A stretch of 64,000 nucleotides of DNA from Triplophysa rosa. Lineage: Eukaryota > Chordata > Actinopteri > Cypriniformes > Nemacheilidae. The notes below the pieces were generated by a model, which saw only the letters and a program-made list of their open reading frames with translations, was not told the origin of the DNA and searched no databases. The stretch is from NCBI RefSeq assembly GCF_024868665.1, contig NC_079897.1:5330316-5394315 (forward strand), written 5' to 3'. Of this stretch, positions 1-16,677 are shown one piece after another (positions within the stretch are counted from its first letter, which is position 1; every line of letters begins with the position of its first letter). The translations under genes were made by a program, and so were the position numbers.

Positions 1-11
1 AAACTGTGTGA

Positions 12-3654
<3,643 letters not shown>

Positions 3655-4590
3655 TAAATCTTGAACAAATTCCAAAAGCCATACGAAAATTTTAACGAAA
3701 CAACACGACAGTGACAAAAATGCCACACACACACACACAACACGACACAAAGTAGTGTGACATCAAACACACACACAGCCACACGCAACAGAACCGCAGA
3801 GAAAAACTTGTGAAATATCAAACAGTTGATTTTGGTTTCGTTTTGGTTTTGCATGGGGGGACGGTCGAGGGAGGGCACGAATGGAATGATTTTAAACTAT
3901 TTTTATCCTTATCTTTTTGTTCCTGTTCATTTGTTTTTCTTTAATTGAAGGAGAAGCGCAGTGGGCAAAGTCGTTGTAACAGAAGGTTTCAGAAAGTTGG
4001 TTTTTACCGTTGTTATATTGTTATTTAATTTTATGTGCTTTGAGGTCAGGTTTGCAGCGAGAGATTTTTATTTGTTTTGTTTTTGCGAGGGAGAGCTTTA
4101 GATTTTTCGAAAAATTGAATGTGTTCGTCAAGACGACAGCAGCAAGAGAGAGTTCCCTTCATTTTGTCTTGCCATAATTGTACATTTTTAATTTATTAAG
4201 AATCACTACATGCAGGAACGAAATGGGAGAGGGCTGGAAAGTGGTCTAAACTGAGAGGTGGGATTATTTATTCTATGTTTTATTTATACCGTTGTTTTAT
4301 TTTACTGTTTGAGGGACGGATGACATTTATGCATAGACAACAACAAGCAAACAAAACTGGGTTTGAGTTTTTCATTTTTCGTTTGTTTTTGCTTCTTTTC
4401 GTTTGCTTCTCGAGTATCTCTCACCCACCCACGTGCAGCAGACATACACACACACACACACACACACACAGACACATTTTTGTTACTTTTTTTTACGTTT
4501 CCAATCTCTATTTCGCTTGACACACTGGCTTATATATCTCAAACTATGAAACAAGTCCTACGAACGAAATAAAGCAAATGACAGAAACTC
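3655..4590 (+). other. dyrk1b: dyrk1b 3' UTR with poly(A) signal
   Basis: No coding exon follows the TGA. The stretch is T-rich with short CA repeats (about 3724-3740 and 4446-4470). An AATAAA at 4568-4573 is the first good polyadenylation signal, so the transcript probably ends near 4590. More AATAAA-like runs near 5278-5300 could serve a longer form. Confidence 0.55.
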
Positions 4591-7181
4591 TTTTTAGTCA
4601 CCACACAGTGAGAAAAACCAACTAACAACTAGAGGAGGAGGCTGAACTGTGAGCCGCTTTCACGAGGAGAGGGGGAACGTAACTCAACTTAACATACAGG
4701 AGGAAATGATACAGGAAAGTCTTAAAAAACATCAAAACATTTTGCCAGAAGGAAAACCAAAATGCTTCCCTGTTGTTCGTTTCAAAAAATAGTCTGCCTT
4801 CTCGCCATCTCACTAGACTCTCACCTCTCACTCTTTTGGTTTCATCTCTTTCTCTTGCTTTTCTAACCCCCTTTGTTTTGGACAGAAAACTATAAAAGCG
4901 TTAACACACGTTTGTATTAACTCTGGATATGCTAAGCCAAATCTTGCTGTAGCTCTCTCTCTCTCACGTTGTTTTCTTTCTCGAGCCATATTTCTGTTGG
5001 AAGGAAGAGTCTGGGGCGAGATTTAGCAGGAGGGTGGAACACTTCACTCTGAAGGGACATTTTCGTGTCCTCCTGACTGCAGCGGGCCCACTCTGACTTC
5101 GCATCCTGCCTCTCATTTTCTTTTCTCTCCTGTCTTTAAACCCCTCCCACCACCACCTTCACAACACTCTGTGAGTGCTGTTTGCCATCAAGTCAAAAAA
5201 AGTGAACTACTCTCTCGGCTGCTATCTCCACTCTCAACCATGTTCGGATTGCTGCTAAAGAAAACAGACAGATAAATGAATAAATAAATAAATAAAAATG
5301 AAAACTTTTTAACCCTCCTGCTTCAGAAAAATGAAAAATAAACCACTGCATCTCATGTATTTATTACTATTTAACAAGGAAAAAATGAGAGAAAAATAAT
5401 CTGTTTTCTGCTGTTTTTTGTTTGCTTTCTTTCTTGGTACAGGTTAAAGCTTGACATTTATATTATGTAACGGAAACATGGTATTAAACAAGTGCCTCGA
5501 TTTATTGGTCAGCCACTGGACAGAAATGAACAGAAGACAATTCTAGGAGTTTGAACAAGGTTTATTAAATGTATAGCGGCAGAAAATTCAAGCCTCATGC
5601 AACTGTGTAGAAATCCACTACAATTCAGAATCATCTGAAACCTTCATATTGGAAGTAGGCTTCGGTATGACTGACCAATACCATTATATTTAATTAACTG
5701 CTGACATCTTCATCCATTGTAATCTGTGTACATAGCATTCATGCATCATCCAGTTAACGTTAAAGCAATGTTAGGGTGATGTCATTTTCAAGGTTAATTC
5801 TGATGACTGGGATTCGAACCTGCCACCTTTAAGGCCGCAGGACCTGCAAACTACCTTATTCTGCTCAGATCAGTGATGAAGACTGCTTTCCTTTATGTTC
5901 TTAATAACCGGTCGAAACTTGTAACTGGCCGCACTGGCTTCTTTACTTTGTCATTTTTTTCAACATCATCCTTCATGAGAACATAATGTCTGAAGTATTA
6001 TGATATCATCAGTTTTGGTTTCTCTATTAAAGGGAGAGTTGCCTCTGTAGGTCCTCTAATCTTGTTATGTCTAGACGACGTTGGTCACGGTATCGATTTG
6101 TCGCACTCACAATGCACTGTCAGAAAACGTGTCTGAGCACTGATAAACTTTGAAAACGCAGATGTTTCCGAGCTGCTTATAACACCAATACAGTACTTTG
6201 TGTCTATTCAGTTGTTATTTAAGAATATAAGGAAATATATATAAAACTGGAGTGGTCTCGGAGGACGATTTTCAGAACAACTTGTTGCTCTGTCACCTCT
6301 CAATACCTTTTGAAAAGCCTCACATAAAAATACCTCTGTTCAAGTGGAGGAGCATCTAACGGAACATTCTGAAGCATTGCCTTTACAATTTTAAGCTGTA
6401 AACAGATGATTTACGCACTGCAAAAAGTGACATCAGTAGTCATGGAAACACATGTATTACATAAACTCATCCAAATATGTAATGGAATTTCAGCTTGTTT
6501 TTATAAGCTATAGCAAATGGTAAGAGTAAAATGGTAAGTTGAAATGACTTATAAAACCAAAACCAATTAGATTGAATTTAAAGATTAAAGGCAGCAAAAC
6601 AAATTACAATGCAGAAATGCAAGTCTACTGGTTACACATATATATATATATATATTTCTCATCTGATGCTAATTTTAATGTCTGTTCTACAAAACAAAAC
6701 AAAAACTTCAGTTTTACTGTAATTTAACGAGAATGATAAAACACTTTATAATATTGAGTGATTTCTGTATGGCATTTTTGCATGTCATGGGTGATCCTGT
6801 AAGGTTAATTAACTTATAATGAAATTCATAAACTCAATTCAACATAAAGATGGTTAAAATGTGAATTTCTACCGATGTTATATTTTACGTTTTTTAAGTT
6901 TATTGCAGTGTGGTATACGTTTTCTAATCTTTCTAATTTAAAGTTTATGTTTGTTGGGAAACAACAACAAAAAAACATTAAGTGACGTTAACCTTTATAC
7001 TACAGCCCAAATACTGTTACGAACATGAAAAAGATTGAGTAAAAATACAACAAATTAGACCCAGTAGCGCGCACTCGGTAAGGCGCGAGTGATGCGTGAT
7101 TGGACTATACGTCATCAATCAACAGGTGAATGTCGTGCGTGCCTTGCGTCCTCTCATGTCGACTTTGTTTTTCTCTGCGTT
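4591..7181. other. Intergenic, no gene seen (dyrk1b to first ZP gene)
   Basis: AT-rich DNA without a supportable exon. It holds a short (TA)n run near 6640-6654 and a possible tRNA-like repeat scrap near 5808-5850 containing 'gattcgaacc'. The promoter of the first ZP gene must lie at its right end, but I see no clear TATA box. Confidence 0.5.
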
Positions 7182-8803
7182 ATGATGGGACGCATACGTG
7201 TTTGTTGTCCTTTGTACTTGTTAGCCTTACTCTACATATGCGAAACCTACATGGCTGATATTTTTGAAGGTCACTCAAAATATAGCCACTTAGTATCCTC
7301 GGAGCAGAAAACCTTTCACGCGCAGCCCATGTCAGGGGCACTCAGGCCGTGGACAGGAGACGGCGAATTTCTAAAACCTCCTCCGGTGATGCGTCCTTAC
7401 CACGTTTTCCCGATGTTTGAACATGTCGCGGTTCCTCTGGTTGACATGGAGCTGTTCAGACCTGTGTCCGGGAGAAGACGCTTGCCGGATATTATGAGTA
7501 GTCTTCTTAATCCTCAAGTGAACCCTCAGCGCATCCAGGTGTCTCCCGTGCGCAATACTCATGGTGTGGAGGTCTGGTGTGGGTACAGTAAAGTTTCGGT
7601 GCGTGTGAATAAGATGCTGCTGGGCTTCAGGAGTTCACCGTCCTCTTTTTATCTGGGAACGTGTTCTGCCTCGCGCTCCCAGAAAGACGTAATCTATTTT
7701 CATTACGACCTGAACGAGTGCGGTAGCTCTTTAACGGTAAGCTGTGACGTAATAGCAAAAAGTACTTTTGGCACGTGTTTACATTAACAGGGCTGGATTA
7801 TGAACTCTCAAAGTGGGATCAGAGTGGAAGTAGGTCTACTTGAGTAATTTACTCAAGACCATTTTTCAAATATTTGTTTTTTATTACTTAACAACATTAA
7901 AGCATATATTATGCTTATACTCTACTACATTTTATAAATACATTTTTACCCGCTTTATTTTTCTATCTTAAGTAGCCTACATTTAAAAGTACGTTAAAAA
8001 TCTACTTTCTTTTTTACTGAAGTAAAATGTTTGAGTAAAACGCAAGTAATAAATGTACAAAAATCGACATGTATTTATCAAATGGTAAAGTATTTTTTTC
8101 CAAAGTAAAAACACTGATAAAATACAGATGTTTGAAAATCTACATAAGTACGAATACTTAAGTATTTTTCCACCTCTGCTCCGGGTGGGGTGTACGTGTG
8201 TTCACCACTTTCTGTGCGTGTTCACTACTCTCTGGATGGGTTAAATGCAGAGGTCACATTTCGGGTATGGGTCACCATACCTGACTAATAGGTCACTTTC
8301 ACTCTTGATCAATGACCTAAATCACCCTTATGAAAATGAATCATAGTTTAACCATGATATTTGTAGTATTGCTATGGTCATACAAATGATAATTGATCAA
8401 CCAAAAAACATTGTTAAAATTACTGTGATACTTAAATGTAAATAATGCTTTGAAGAATAGTTTTTGGAACACCACTGCCATATTAATAAATGTTAATTAT
8501 TTTCTTCAGATGATGAATGGCCACATCATATATTCCAACACCTTACAATATATGCCAGAGTCTCAAGGGACAGTAATAAGAGCTGTGCCGCTTACATTAA
8601 ACATCCAGTGCCTTTACAACAGGTAAAACACAAATCCCAAGATGGTTAAAGACTTTTGGATATCTGATGCAGTATAGCACCCTCCTTTTAACATTTTAGA
8701 TTTCATCATTCTTACAAAATTGGCTTCTTACCCGTGATACGGGAACGCATGTTTCACAAGACTTTAGAAAGGAGGGCCAAGTTTACCATATCTGTGTGTA
8801 ATG

Positions 8804-8881
<78 letters not shown>

Positions 8882-10740
8882 AAATGTTTTGTTTGATATG
8901 CTTTAAGGTGTTTTGATGGTCTTTAATCTTAATTTGTGTGTGAACTGTAGAACGCTGGGAAAAACTCAGGGAGAATGAAAGTTTTATGCTTGGGGAGCCC
9001 ATGTATTTTGAAGTGTCTGCTGCTCATGTATCTAAGAATGTGAGGATTTTCGTTGACTCCTGTTATGCAGCATCTTCCAAAGACCCAAACTCAACTCCAG
9101 AACACGTCATTATTCACAATTACGGGTAAGTTATTTGGCCCATTCTGCTTTTCATTAAGAAAATATGAAAACAAATATGAAATACCTGTACAATTTCAGG
9201 TGTATGGAGGACAGCAGAAGACAAGGAAGTTTTTCCCGCTTCCTCCAAAGACAGTCGAACTTCATAAGGTTTTCAGTTGATGCCTTTTTACTCCCCCAAG
9301 TTACAGGCAAGGTATTGTTTTCATTTTTAAACTGGCTATATTTAGGGACATATTTTGACTATTAATTATTACCTTCAAAAAGTATTGGTCAAAAATCTGT
9401 ACATTTGAAATAAACATCTTCATTTTTGTTGCCCATTAAGAGAGAAGTCAGCACAGTGGGGCATGTTGTCAATTAATATGCCTGGGTATAATATGTGTGT
9501 CTATCTGTCTAGAAATGTATGTGTGTGTTAATTCCATTTTTTTCTGATTTCTTTTACAGCACTTTTACCTGCATTGCATAGTATCATCAGTTCACAATAC
9601 CCCTGCAAGTGCCTCAGCGAAATCTTGTACCTATAACAGTGTTAAGAAAAGGTGAATCATTTCACACAATTCTGCAACATCTATCACCTCAATTAAGCTT
9701 CATTCATTCATTTTTTCTCTATTTGTCTTCAGATGGGAAGAACTCTACACTGATGCATCTGTTTGTGCTTGTTGTGAAGTCACATGTGAAACTGAAACTA
9801 AATGTGAGTGCAAAATTAAACCGTATGTGTATGTGTGTTAATACATTTTTCACTCATGTAAAAGATCCTAATCCTGTCAGATGTTGATTCAATTTTGTAT
9901 TATTTGTATGTCCGATTTATGCTTGCATGTGCTTGTTACCTGCATCATGATGGCTCAGACTGTCCTTCTTACAATTAGATTTAAATAGCATAAGAAATAG
10001 ATTTCAATGAATATTATTTTGCATAGTTTATGAATGACATTCTTTCTGATTTACCAGCCTCTTTGTCCCATGTGACGCAATCTCTGATCACAAGTAAATC
10101 CTGGGTCTTGAAAAAAACCGAACCCTCATTTACTCAGCATAAGGAAGGATGGGTCAGTACTCAGGATGGTACAGAAGAAGTGAAGGTTAAGAGCGTACAA
10201 GAATTTAATGAAGAAGAGGCGGAGGATTACACAGAGGAGAATGTAATTGAAACTGAAGAACAAATGGAAACTTCAGCGAAAAACAAAGACATGCTAGTGA
10301 ATGATGCAGAGGAAGAAATTGAAGTGATTGCAGGTACAGAGACAACGTTAACAGAGTTTCAGGAGGAAGTTGCTGTTCGTTCTGGAAAAGTGATGATTTT
10401 AGGGGACCAAATGGAAAAGAGTGTCGATATAGATGTGGAGAGTGTCCAGAGCACAGTTAAAACTGACACTGTGGTAAAGTCTAGAGTTCAGTCTATAGAA
10501 GAATCATTGGATGATGCTCATGATGACAAAAAATCCAACATAAGTGTGCCAGAGAAGATTTCCAGAAAAGAAATGCAGCCTGACAATTTCGAGAAGAACA
10601 TGGATGTACAAAACACAACACAGTCACCAATGATGATTGATGAAAATATGTTTCTAAATGCCAAACAAGAACCAAACGAGTGGAGTAAAGATGCACAAGA
10701 GCAAATGAGAATGAAATACTATACTGAGGGGTCATTGTAA
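7182..10740 (+). CDS. Zona pellucida ZP3-like egg-coat glycoprotein, copy 1, with acidic C-terminal tail
   Basis: ZP3-type proteins polymerise through their ZP module to build the egg envelope. Exons: 7182-7736, 8510-8622, 8700-8803, 8951-9125, 9200-9311, 9560-9651, 9733-9803 and 10058-10740, giving 634 codons. I chose the ATG at 7182 because a signal peptide follows at once (CPLYLLALLYICETYMA); an ATG at 7185 is equally possible. The ZP-N half begins near residue 131 (VWCGYSKVSVRVNKMLLG) with the FHYDLNECGSS Cys site. ZP-C hallmarks are RFHHSYKIGF, FVDSCYAASS, NYGCMEDS and VCACCEVTC. The last exon must start at 10058, because using the AG at 10026 hits a stop. It adds about 220 Glu/Asp-rich residues found in neither copy 2 nor ordinary ZP3. 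There is no transmembrane segment or clear furin site after the ZP module. AATAAA at 10973-10978. Confidence 0.88.
7820..8178. mobile_element. hAT-like MITE in intron 1 of ZP copy 1
   Basis: The element begins CAGAGTGGAAGTA and ends TTTTTCCACCTCTG, an imperfect terminal inverted repeat of a widespread fish family. The 8-bp flanks do not match each other, so the target duplication is lost or my ends are slightly off. Confidence 0.6.
8812..8881. repeat. (CT)n microsatellite right after a ZP splice donor
   Basis: About 35 CT units with one interruption (GCTCTC). The tract starts within ten bases of the donor of exon 3 (exon end 8803). Confidence 0.95.
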
Positions 10741-11382
10741 TGCTATATGACATGTCTCTAAGGTATGAAGTATCTTTATACAAATTTTATTCATTCAAAT
10801 TGTTTTAATCAATATAGTATTTTAATGATTTTATTTCTGTTTTAGGACCCTTGCTTGGCAGTTCTTCTCAATTTCATATGTGTGGCAGGGAATCTCAGCA
10901 ACATTCTGAAAGTTGGTGTCATGTTTATGGCTTGAACCTAATTCACAAACTTGTGCATAATGACATTCTTGAAATAAAACAATGTTTTATGATTGTGTGC
11001 TGATGTGTCTGCATTTTCTTAGGGAGTCTGAAGAGAATAATTTAATAAATCTTTATTTTCATATCAATTTATAGGCCTACTTAATCCTTAAAAATACCGA
11101 GAGGTTAATATTTGAATATGCATTTTACATACATTTTAGCGGTTACAAAGCAACTTACACTATTCAATTTATTAGTTTACCACAACTTTTTTCTTCTGTT
11201 CTCTATATGATTCTGAGTCTTTTTTTCTTAAAGGGTCATAAGGGTCTTACAGTTTTATTTCACAACATAATGAAAAGAATAAAATGGTATTTGTTGTATA
11301 AATGTTTTTTTATGCTGGAGGTGGGAGGTAATTCCATAAAAAAATATGGTATGGTGCAGAAAATCGTAATACGCCTAAATAA

Positions 11383-13817
11383 AAACCCAGCTAACACATA
11401 CGTTCTGACAAAGTCGCCAGTTCGTCTTCATTTGGTCACCGTGACATTATTTTGTGACAACGTTCTGAGGACGTCTTGGCAACTCTAGCCACGTCCTCAA
11501 ATAACGTCGTGAATTAATCCCATGGAGAACGTTGTAGCGACGTGATGTACTGGTCTTCAGATGACCTAGACACTGGTCATTTGTTTAATGAATCTGGTCA
11601 TTTCTGTTGTATAATGTCAAGACGAATGCTATTAATCTGACAGCTATTAAACTGAAGTTTAATTCGATACCACAATTACAACTATTTATTTTGTGCGCGA
11701 GCGTCTGTTACGTGCCGTCTCCAGCACGCACCTTTGTCCTGCAAAGAGCCGCGCGCTCTCATCATTTAAACGTTAACGGTCATTTCTTTTTACCTCACTG
11801 CCGGATATATTACTTTAGCGATTTATTATATTCTTTCTTTACTTTATACCTTACCGATGTGAGAGTAAACAGATATTTTAGTGATTTTCGATCGATTTAG
11901 CACGTTTAAATGAACGGACCCTGATGGTTGTGAGTGGGGCTAAAGAAGCTTTTGATTGTTGTTTCTAAAAACGGAAAACCTGCTAAACTTATGTGGTAAG
12001 ACAAGAATAATTAGGGCTGGGAATCGATTCCAAAAAGAATCGATTCCTCAAGGTGTTGAGAATCGAAAGTCGATCCCAACGGTTCCATTAAAGGAATCGA
12101 CTCCACCTTAAGAGCCTTCATAAGCATATAAGACCCGTCCCTTAGCTGATGTCATTGGTCAACTAAATCACACTAGTTTCTTGTCTAAAACAGTGCATAC
12201 TTCAGAAAAAAATGATGGATGAAGTCTAGAGCTGTGGAATGACATAAAATATTCTGCATCCATAAAAGCAAAAGCTTTGTTTGCACGCACACAATGCAGA
12301 TATAATTACATGCAGGGCCGGCGCTACATAGCCTACTGTATAGGCAGAGCAGGGAGTTGCCTAGGCGGGCCTCAGGCTTGGAGGTGGGGCCTCCATAACT
12401 GTAATGTGTCTCAAACTTCGATGCACATAACATCAAACTAATGCAAGACAATAGTGTTTCGAAAGCATATACGCAGCAGTCTACTTGAGTCTTTGCTGTA
12501 CTCACCTGTCCTAACATGCAGCGTGTTAACATTTTTTGTGTTTATTTAATTCATAGAGTGAAGAAGCAGTGTTTCATTAATTATTCAGTTTCGTTGTTAA
12601 AATGCTGCTGGACTGTTAAATAACCCACTGTACCTGATAATAAGATTTTGTTAACCCCTACTTTGGCCTAAATAGTCTGTCATTCTTTCTTTCTTTTGAA
12701 GTGGAACACACCTATCCCTATATACACTTGTCCACCAGCCAAGACTGAGCAAAAAACTGAAGTTATAGCCCTTTGGTCCAGTCTCTGAATGTAGGCTCTA
12801 AAGAGAATAAACACTTTCCTGCAGCTGACTGATTTTAAGTCATTACTTACAATTACAATTTACTGATTATCGATCTGTCTATTTATATTCCTCAAATATT
12901 TTGTGTTCACTGCTGAATAACTTTAAAAATAGTAATTTGACCTATGCTTTATTTTTGAAAACAGCTAGTAAATTTGATTATTATTGATTTTATTAATGAT
13001 ACATTGGAATTGCAGGACAAGATCGACATATTTGGTTAAGGTTGTTGTTATAGAAACAATAAACAATTAATAAATGCAAAACGTGACAGCTTAGAAAATT
13101 GTATTGCATTAAAAAAGTGTACATTTTTTAATAATAAATAAAAATCTGTAGTAAAACAGGGAATTGAGCAGGAATCGAAAACATCAACTAGGAATCAATT
13201 CTTGGATCAGGAATCAGGAATTGGAATCGAAATCGACTCCAAACAAATTTAGAATCGAACAGCCCTAAAGAATGTAATGTTAAGCCTAAACATAACGTTT
13301 ATTCATCTCTGTCAATAAATATCTGCTTTAAATCCTCTATATTGTGTTGAAGTCTTTGATTATTTATGTCATGTATTATAAATAAATTATCTGATTGTGA
13401 TGTAAAGTGCTGTGTTGCGTTTTATAGTCGTTATACTGTGCTTTATACATATTTGAATAGAAAATTACTCCAATTGTGCATAAAATTGAATCTTTAACGC
13501 ACAGATTAAATCACAAATTAATTTAATCCTCCATGTGAGGGATGATAATTGTTTAAATTAAGTTAAAAAAAGATTTTATCAACGTGACTGTTTGGTGCTC
13601 ATCACGTCCCAGAAGCTTATTTGGTACGTCGCTGCGACGAATATGATACGTTCCAGGTATGTCTTCAGGAGGTAATCGCCATGTCCCAACAACGTCCAAT
13701 GTTACGTCGTCAGGACGAATATGGGAATCACAAAGTTATGTCCCTGGAACGCGTCGTGGCAACGAATATGGTCCGGTCCAGGTACATCGTCACAACGTAA
13801 CTGTGTTAGCTGGGTTT
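11383..13817. mobile_element. Large non-autonomous DNA transposon with 16-bp terminal inverted repeats, host of a second element
   Basis: AAACCCAGCTAACACA at 11383-11398 is the exact reverse complement of TGTGTTAGCTGGGTTT at 13802-13817. Both inner flanks are rich in repeated ACGT-type words ('acgtcgt', 'caacgtc', 'gacgaatatg') facing each other. There is no transposase-length reading frame. It fills most of the space between the two ZP genes and contains another element at about 12012-13267. I did not find a convincing target duplication. Confidence 0.75.
12012..13267. mobile_element. hAT-like non-autonomous element nested in the 11383-13817 transposon
   Basis: It begins TAGGGCTGGGAATCGATTCC and ends with GAATCGAACAGCCCTA, with several AATCGA/TCGATT words inside each end. 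The flanks (AAGAATAA before, AAGAATGT after) agree at six of eight bases, as for an ageing 8-bp duplication. No transposase frame is present. The middle also holds a 'ggccggcgctac' repeat fragment near 12316. Confidence 0.7.
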
Positions 13818-14078
13818 ACTTTTCCGTCTTATTTGGGGGTGAAATATGAATTCAACATTTCTTAAACCATGCAGCTAACGCAATTTAGCTTTTTCATTCA
13901 CAGATTGCGATTTGTCTCAGAGACGTCCATTTGAGCATGCGCATAACATTACGTCAGTCATGTTTGCATCTTCTGTTGGCTGCTAAATACAAAGGACAGC
14001 TGCATTCATTTCAATGTTGATCCAATTTACACAACCAGTTTAAGTTGTTATATAGGTAGTTTGCAACTTTATTTAATC

Positions 14079-16297
14079 ATGTTTAGAGAATTTAAGAATT
14101 ATTTACCATCCGCGAGCATTTGCATTGTCTTATTTACACTTGTGTACGCTTCACAGTCACGCGTGGCATTTGTACCAAATCCCTCGAGGGATCCGACTTC
14201 AACATTGAACAGGAGTTTTGAAACTTCTTTTCACGAAACTGCTCTCAAACGCCCCGATTCGCCTTATTTACAACTTCCCATATTCCAGCATTCTCGAGTA
14301 CCTCTTCTGGACAAAGAACAGTTTTCTCCCGCGCATGGATCGGGTCGCGAGGAACTACCGGAAGGCACGAAAAACGTTCTCATCCCTCCCGTCGGCGCCG
14401 CGCAACAAGCGTCCCATCGCAGCAGTCGATCGCGCGGAATAAACGTCGCTTGTTACTTGAAGAAAATGATTGTTCGAGTTAACAAACAGATTTTAGGACC
14501 CGAAGTCCTTGAGGGCAAATTAAAACTGGGCACGTGTGACATCAGCAAGACTACGAGGAAATATCATCAGTTTATTTACGACATGGATCAGTGTGGCAGT
14601 AAGAGGAAGGTGTGTTTGTGCATTCCCATACAGAAAAAAGCCACATGTATTTCACACGTGCAGAAACATTTTTATGTGAATGTTGTAAGGTAAAACCCAT
14701 GAGATCATGTTTTTTTTCTGAAAGGATTTTCTGCTTGCATAAACCTGACATAATAATGTTTTTTTCCAATTTAGTTGATAAAAAACAGAGTTACTTATTC
14801 CAACGTACTGCACTTTCCAGAGATTTCCCCGGGTCCAATTCGCCGTGCCATGCCTTTCTCGAATGAAATTGAGTGTCACTTTAACAGGTAAGATCTTGGT
14901 GATTTAAACTTGTAATATGTTTCCATTTGTAGTTTTTAATTGTCTAACCGACCTTTCTTTCCAGGTATCATTACTCGTACAAAATTGGTTTCATGCCCCA
15001 AGTAGAATATCAGAGCTACTTCAGACCCCTGAAAACAACGGACAGTGTTGTGCTCACGCCCCGTGATGGTAAAATATATTACTACTTCATAATATGTTTA
15101 CTTCAAATGTATTATGTGTAAACTAAAAATAATACTTTGTTTTGGACAGTAACACTTTATTTTTTGTTGCAGCTATGTGGAAACGGTTGTCCCCCACTGA
15201 AGCTTACACCATTGGTGACTCCATGTACTTTCAGGCAGACGGTCCCCCTCTTGCTGAGGACGAGAGGCTTTTCGTGGATTCCTGCTATGTGACTTCTGAC
15301 AGTTCTCATTTGTCCATGCCTCGATATACAGTCATCGAAAACCACGGGTAACGTTTATGTTCATCCAGGGTTAAGATTTTTGCTCCATCATGGTCAGAAC
15401 AACTACTGTATATTCTTTTTGATTTCAGGTGCATGACTGATAGTAAAAGCAGTAGATGGTCCAGATTCATACAAAGTGAAGAAAGGAGCATTGTGCAGTT
15501 TTCTTTGGAGGCTTTTCTGTTCCGTGGGATGATTGGAAAGGTAAAATAATGATGTGCTTGATGTTCTAACATAGTGTGGATTATAAACAAACAAGTGCTC
15601 GAAGTCATTTTTTGTTTCCTGTTTGTTGTTCTCAGCATCTGTACATGCATTGTGACATATATGTGGGAGGTATAAATCCAACACCAAGTTCAAAGTCGTG
15701 CACCTACAACCAGGCAACAAAACGGTATATTGAGCTTTGAGTGTAATGTTTCGGTGTCATTTTAAATTCAGTTGTTACATGAGGATATGAGCTGTTAATT
15801 TCTTCTTTAGATGGGAAGAGTTATATGGTGTAAATTCTGTGTGCTCGTGCTGCGACACCAACTGTCTGGGTTCTGATCTGTCTGGTAAGAATATTCAAGG
15901 CTGATTTTAAGAATATCCAGATCGGTTGGTTTTATTAAGACATTTTTGGTATATAGATTTTTTCATAACACTACATTGTGCGTCGATTTTTAACTTATAA
16001 GTCAAGTCTACAAGCATACTCTTTCCTGATCATTTGTGCACAGTGACCAGTATCAAGGTGATCACCAGTGATATCTGGACCATGGAATCTGATTTCAAAA
16101 TTCTCGAGGAAGAACAAACATCAACTTTAATCTCTCCACCTTCAATAGAGGTGGATGTAGGCATGGTCCAAACAATAGCCACGTTGGCGCCTGATGCAGG
16201 CCAACATTTTTATGTGACAGGACTGGCTGTGATGGAGAAAGAAGATGAATTTGTAGAGCCACGCAGAATATTTGAGGAGGTATTTGGACTGGACTGA
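14079..16297 (+). CDS. Zona pellucida ZP3-like egg-coat glycoprotein, copy 2
   Basis: Tandem paralogue of the gene at 7182 with the same eight exons and intron phases: 14079-14609, 14775-14887, 14965-15068, 15173-15347, 15429-15540, 15636-15724, 15811-15884 and 16044-16297, giving 483 codons. The ATG at 14079 is followed by a hydrophobic signal segment (SICIVLFTLVYASQ). The ZP module starts near residue 122 with ACYLKKMIVRVNKQILG and FIYDMDQCGS. ZP-C landmarks are RYHYSYKIGFMP, FVDSCYVTSD, ENHGCMTDSKS, SKSCTYNQATKRWEELY and VCSCCDTNC. The C-terminal exon is short (85 codons) and lacks the acidic extension of copy 1. No transmembrane anchor is seen. AATAAA at 16355-16360 is the likely poly(A) signal. 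Confidence 0.88.
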
Positions 16298-16677
16298 ACA
16301 AGGAGCATTTCAGGTCATGAGTGAAACATTTGATTTAATTGCACTTGAAATGGTAATAAATCGCAGCATGCAAATCATTTTGATTTAGGTAATGCCGTAG
16401 GATCTTCTAATTGCTTTTTTGCTCTCTGACTCATGTCTTGCACCTTGTAGGTATTTCTAGTTGTATTAGGAGATAAGTTATCTCCATCCTAATGTTTGAT
16501 TGAGCAATAATTAAAACTTGAGAATTTATGTTGGTATTATTAAAAGCTTAAGATAAATTAAATTAATAATGTAACTGCTTTGTGAAGTGTTATTTTGTGT
16601 TTAAAAGGGATACATACATTGTTGCGTTGCTTGTAAGGGAGGTGAGTGAAGATATAGAAATTACATACACAGTCATT

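Noticed and set aside
5808..5850. Possible tRNA gene ('gattcgaacc')
   Set aside because: Only a B-box-like phrase is visible; no acceptor stem or anticodon arm could be paired. Probably a SINE scrap.
7089..7181. Upstream extension of ZP copy 1 as coding
   Set aside because: It opens with GTG/ATG but puts 31 residues before the signal peptide; the ATG at 7182 places the signal at the N-terminus.
10027..10057. Acceptor at 10026 for the last exon of ZP copy 1
   Set aside because: It gives a stop within a few codons in the phase left by exon 7. The AG at 10057, with a better pyrimidine tract, keeps the 220-residue frame open.
14061..14078. TTG start for ZP copy 2
   Set aside because: A non-ATG start is not needed; the ATG at 14079 precedes the signal peptide.
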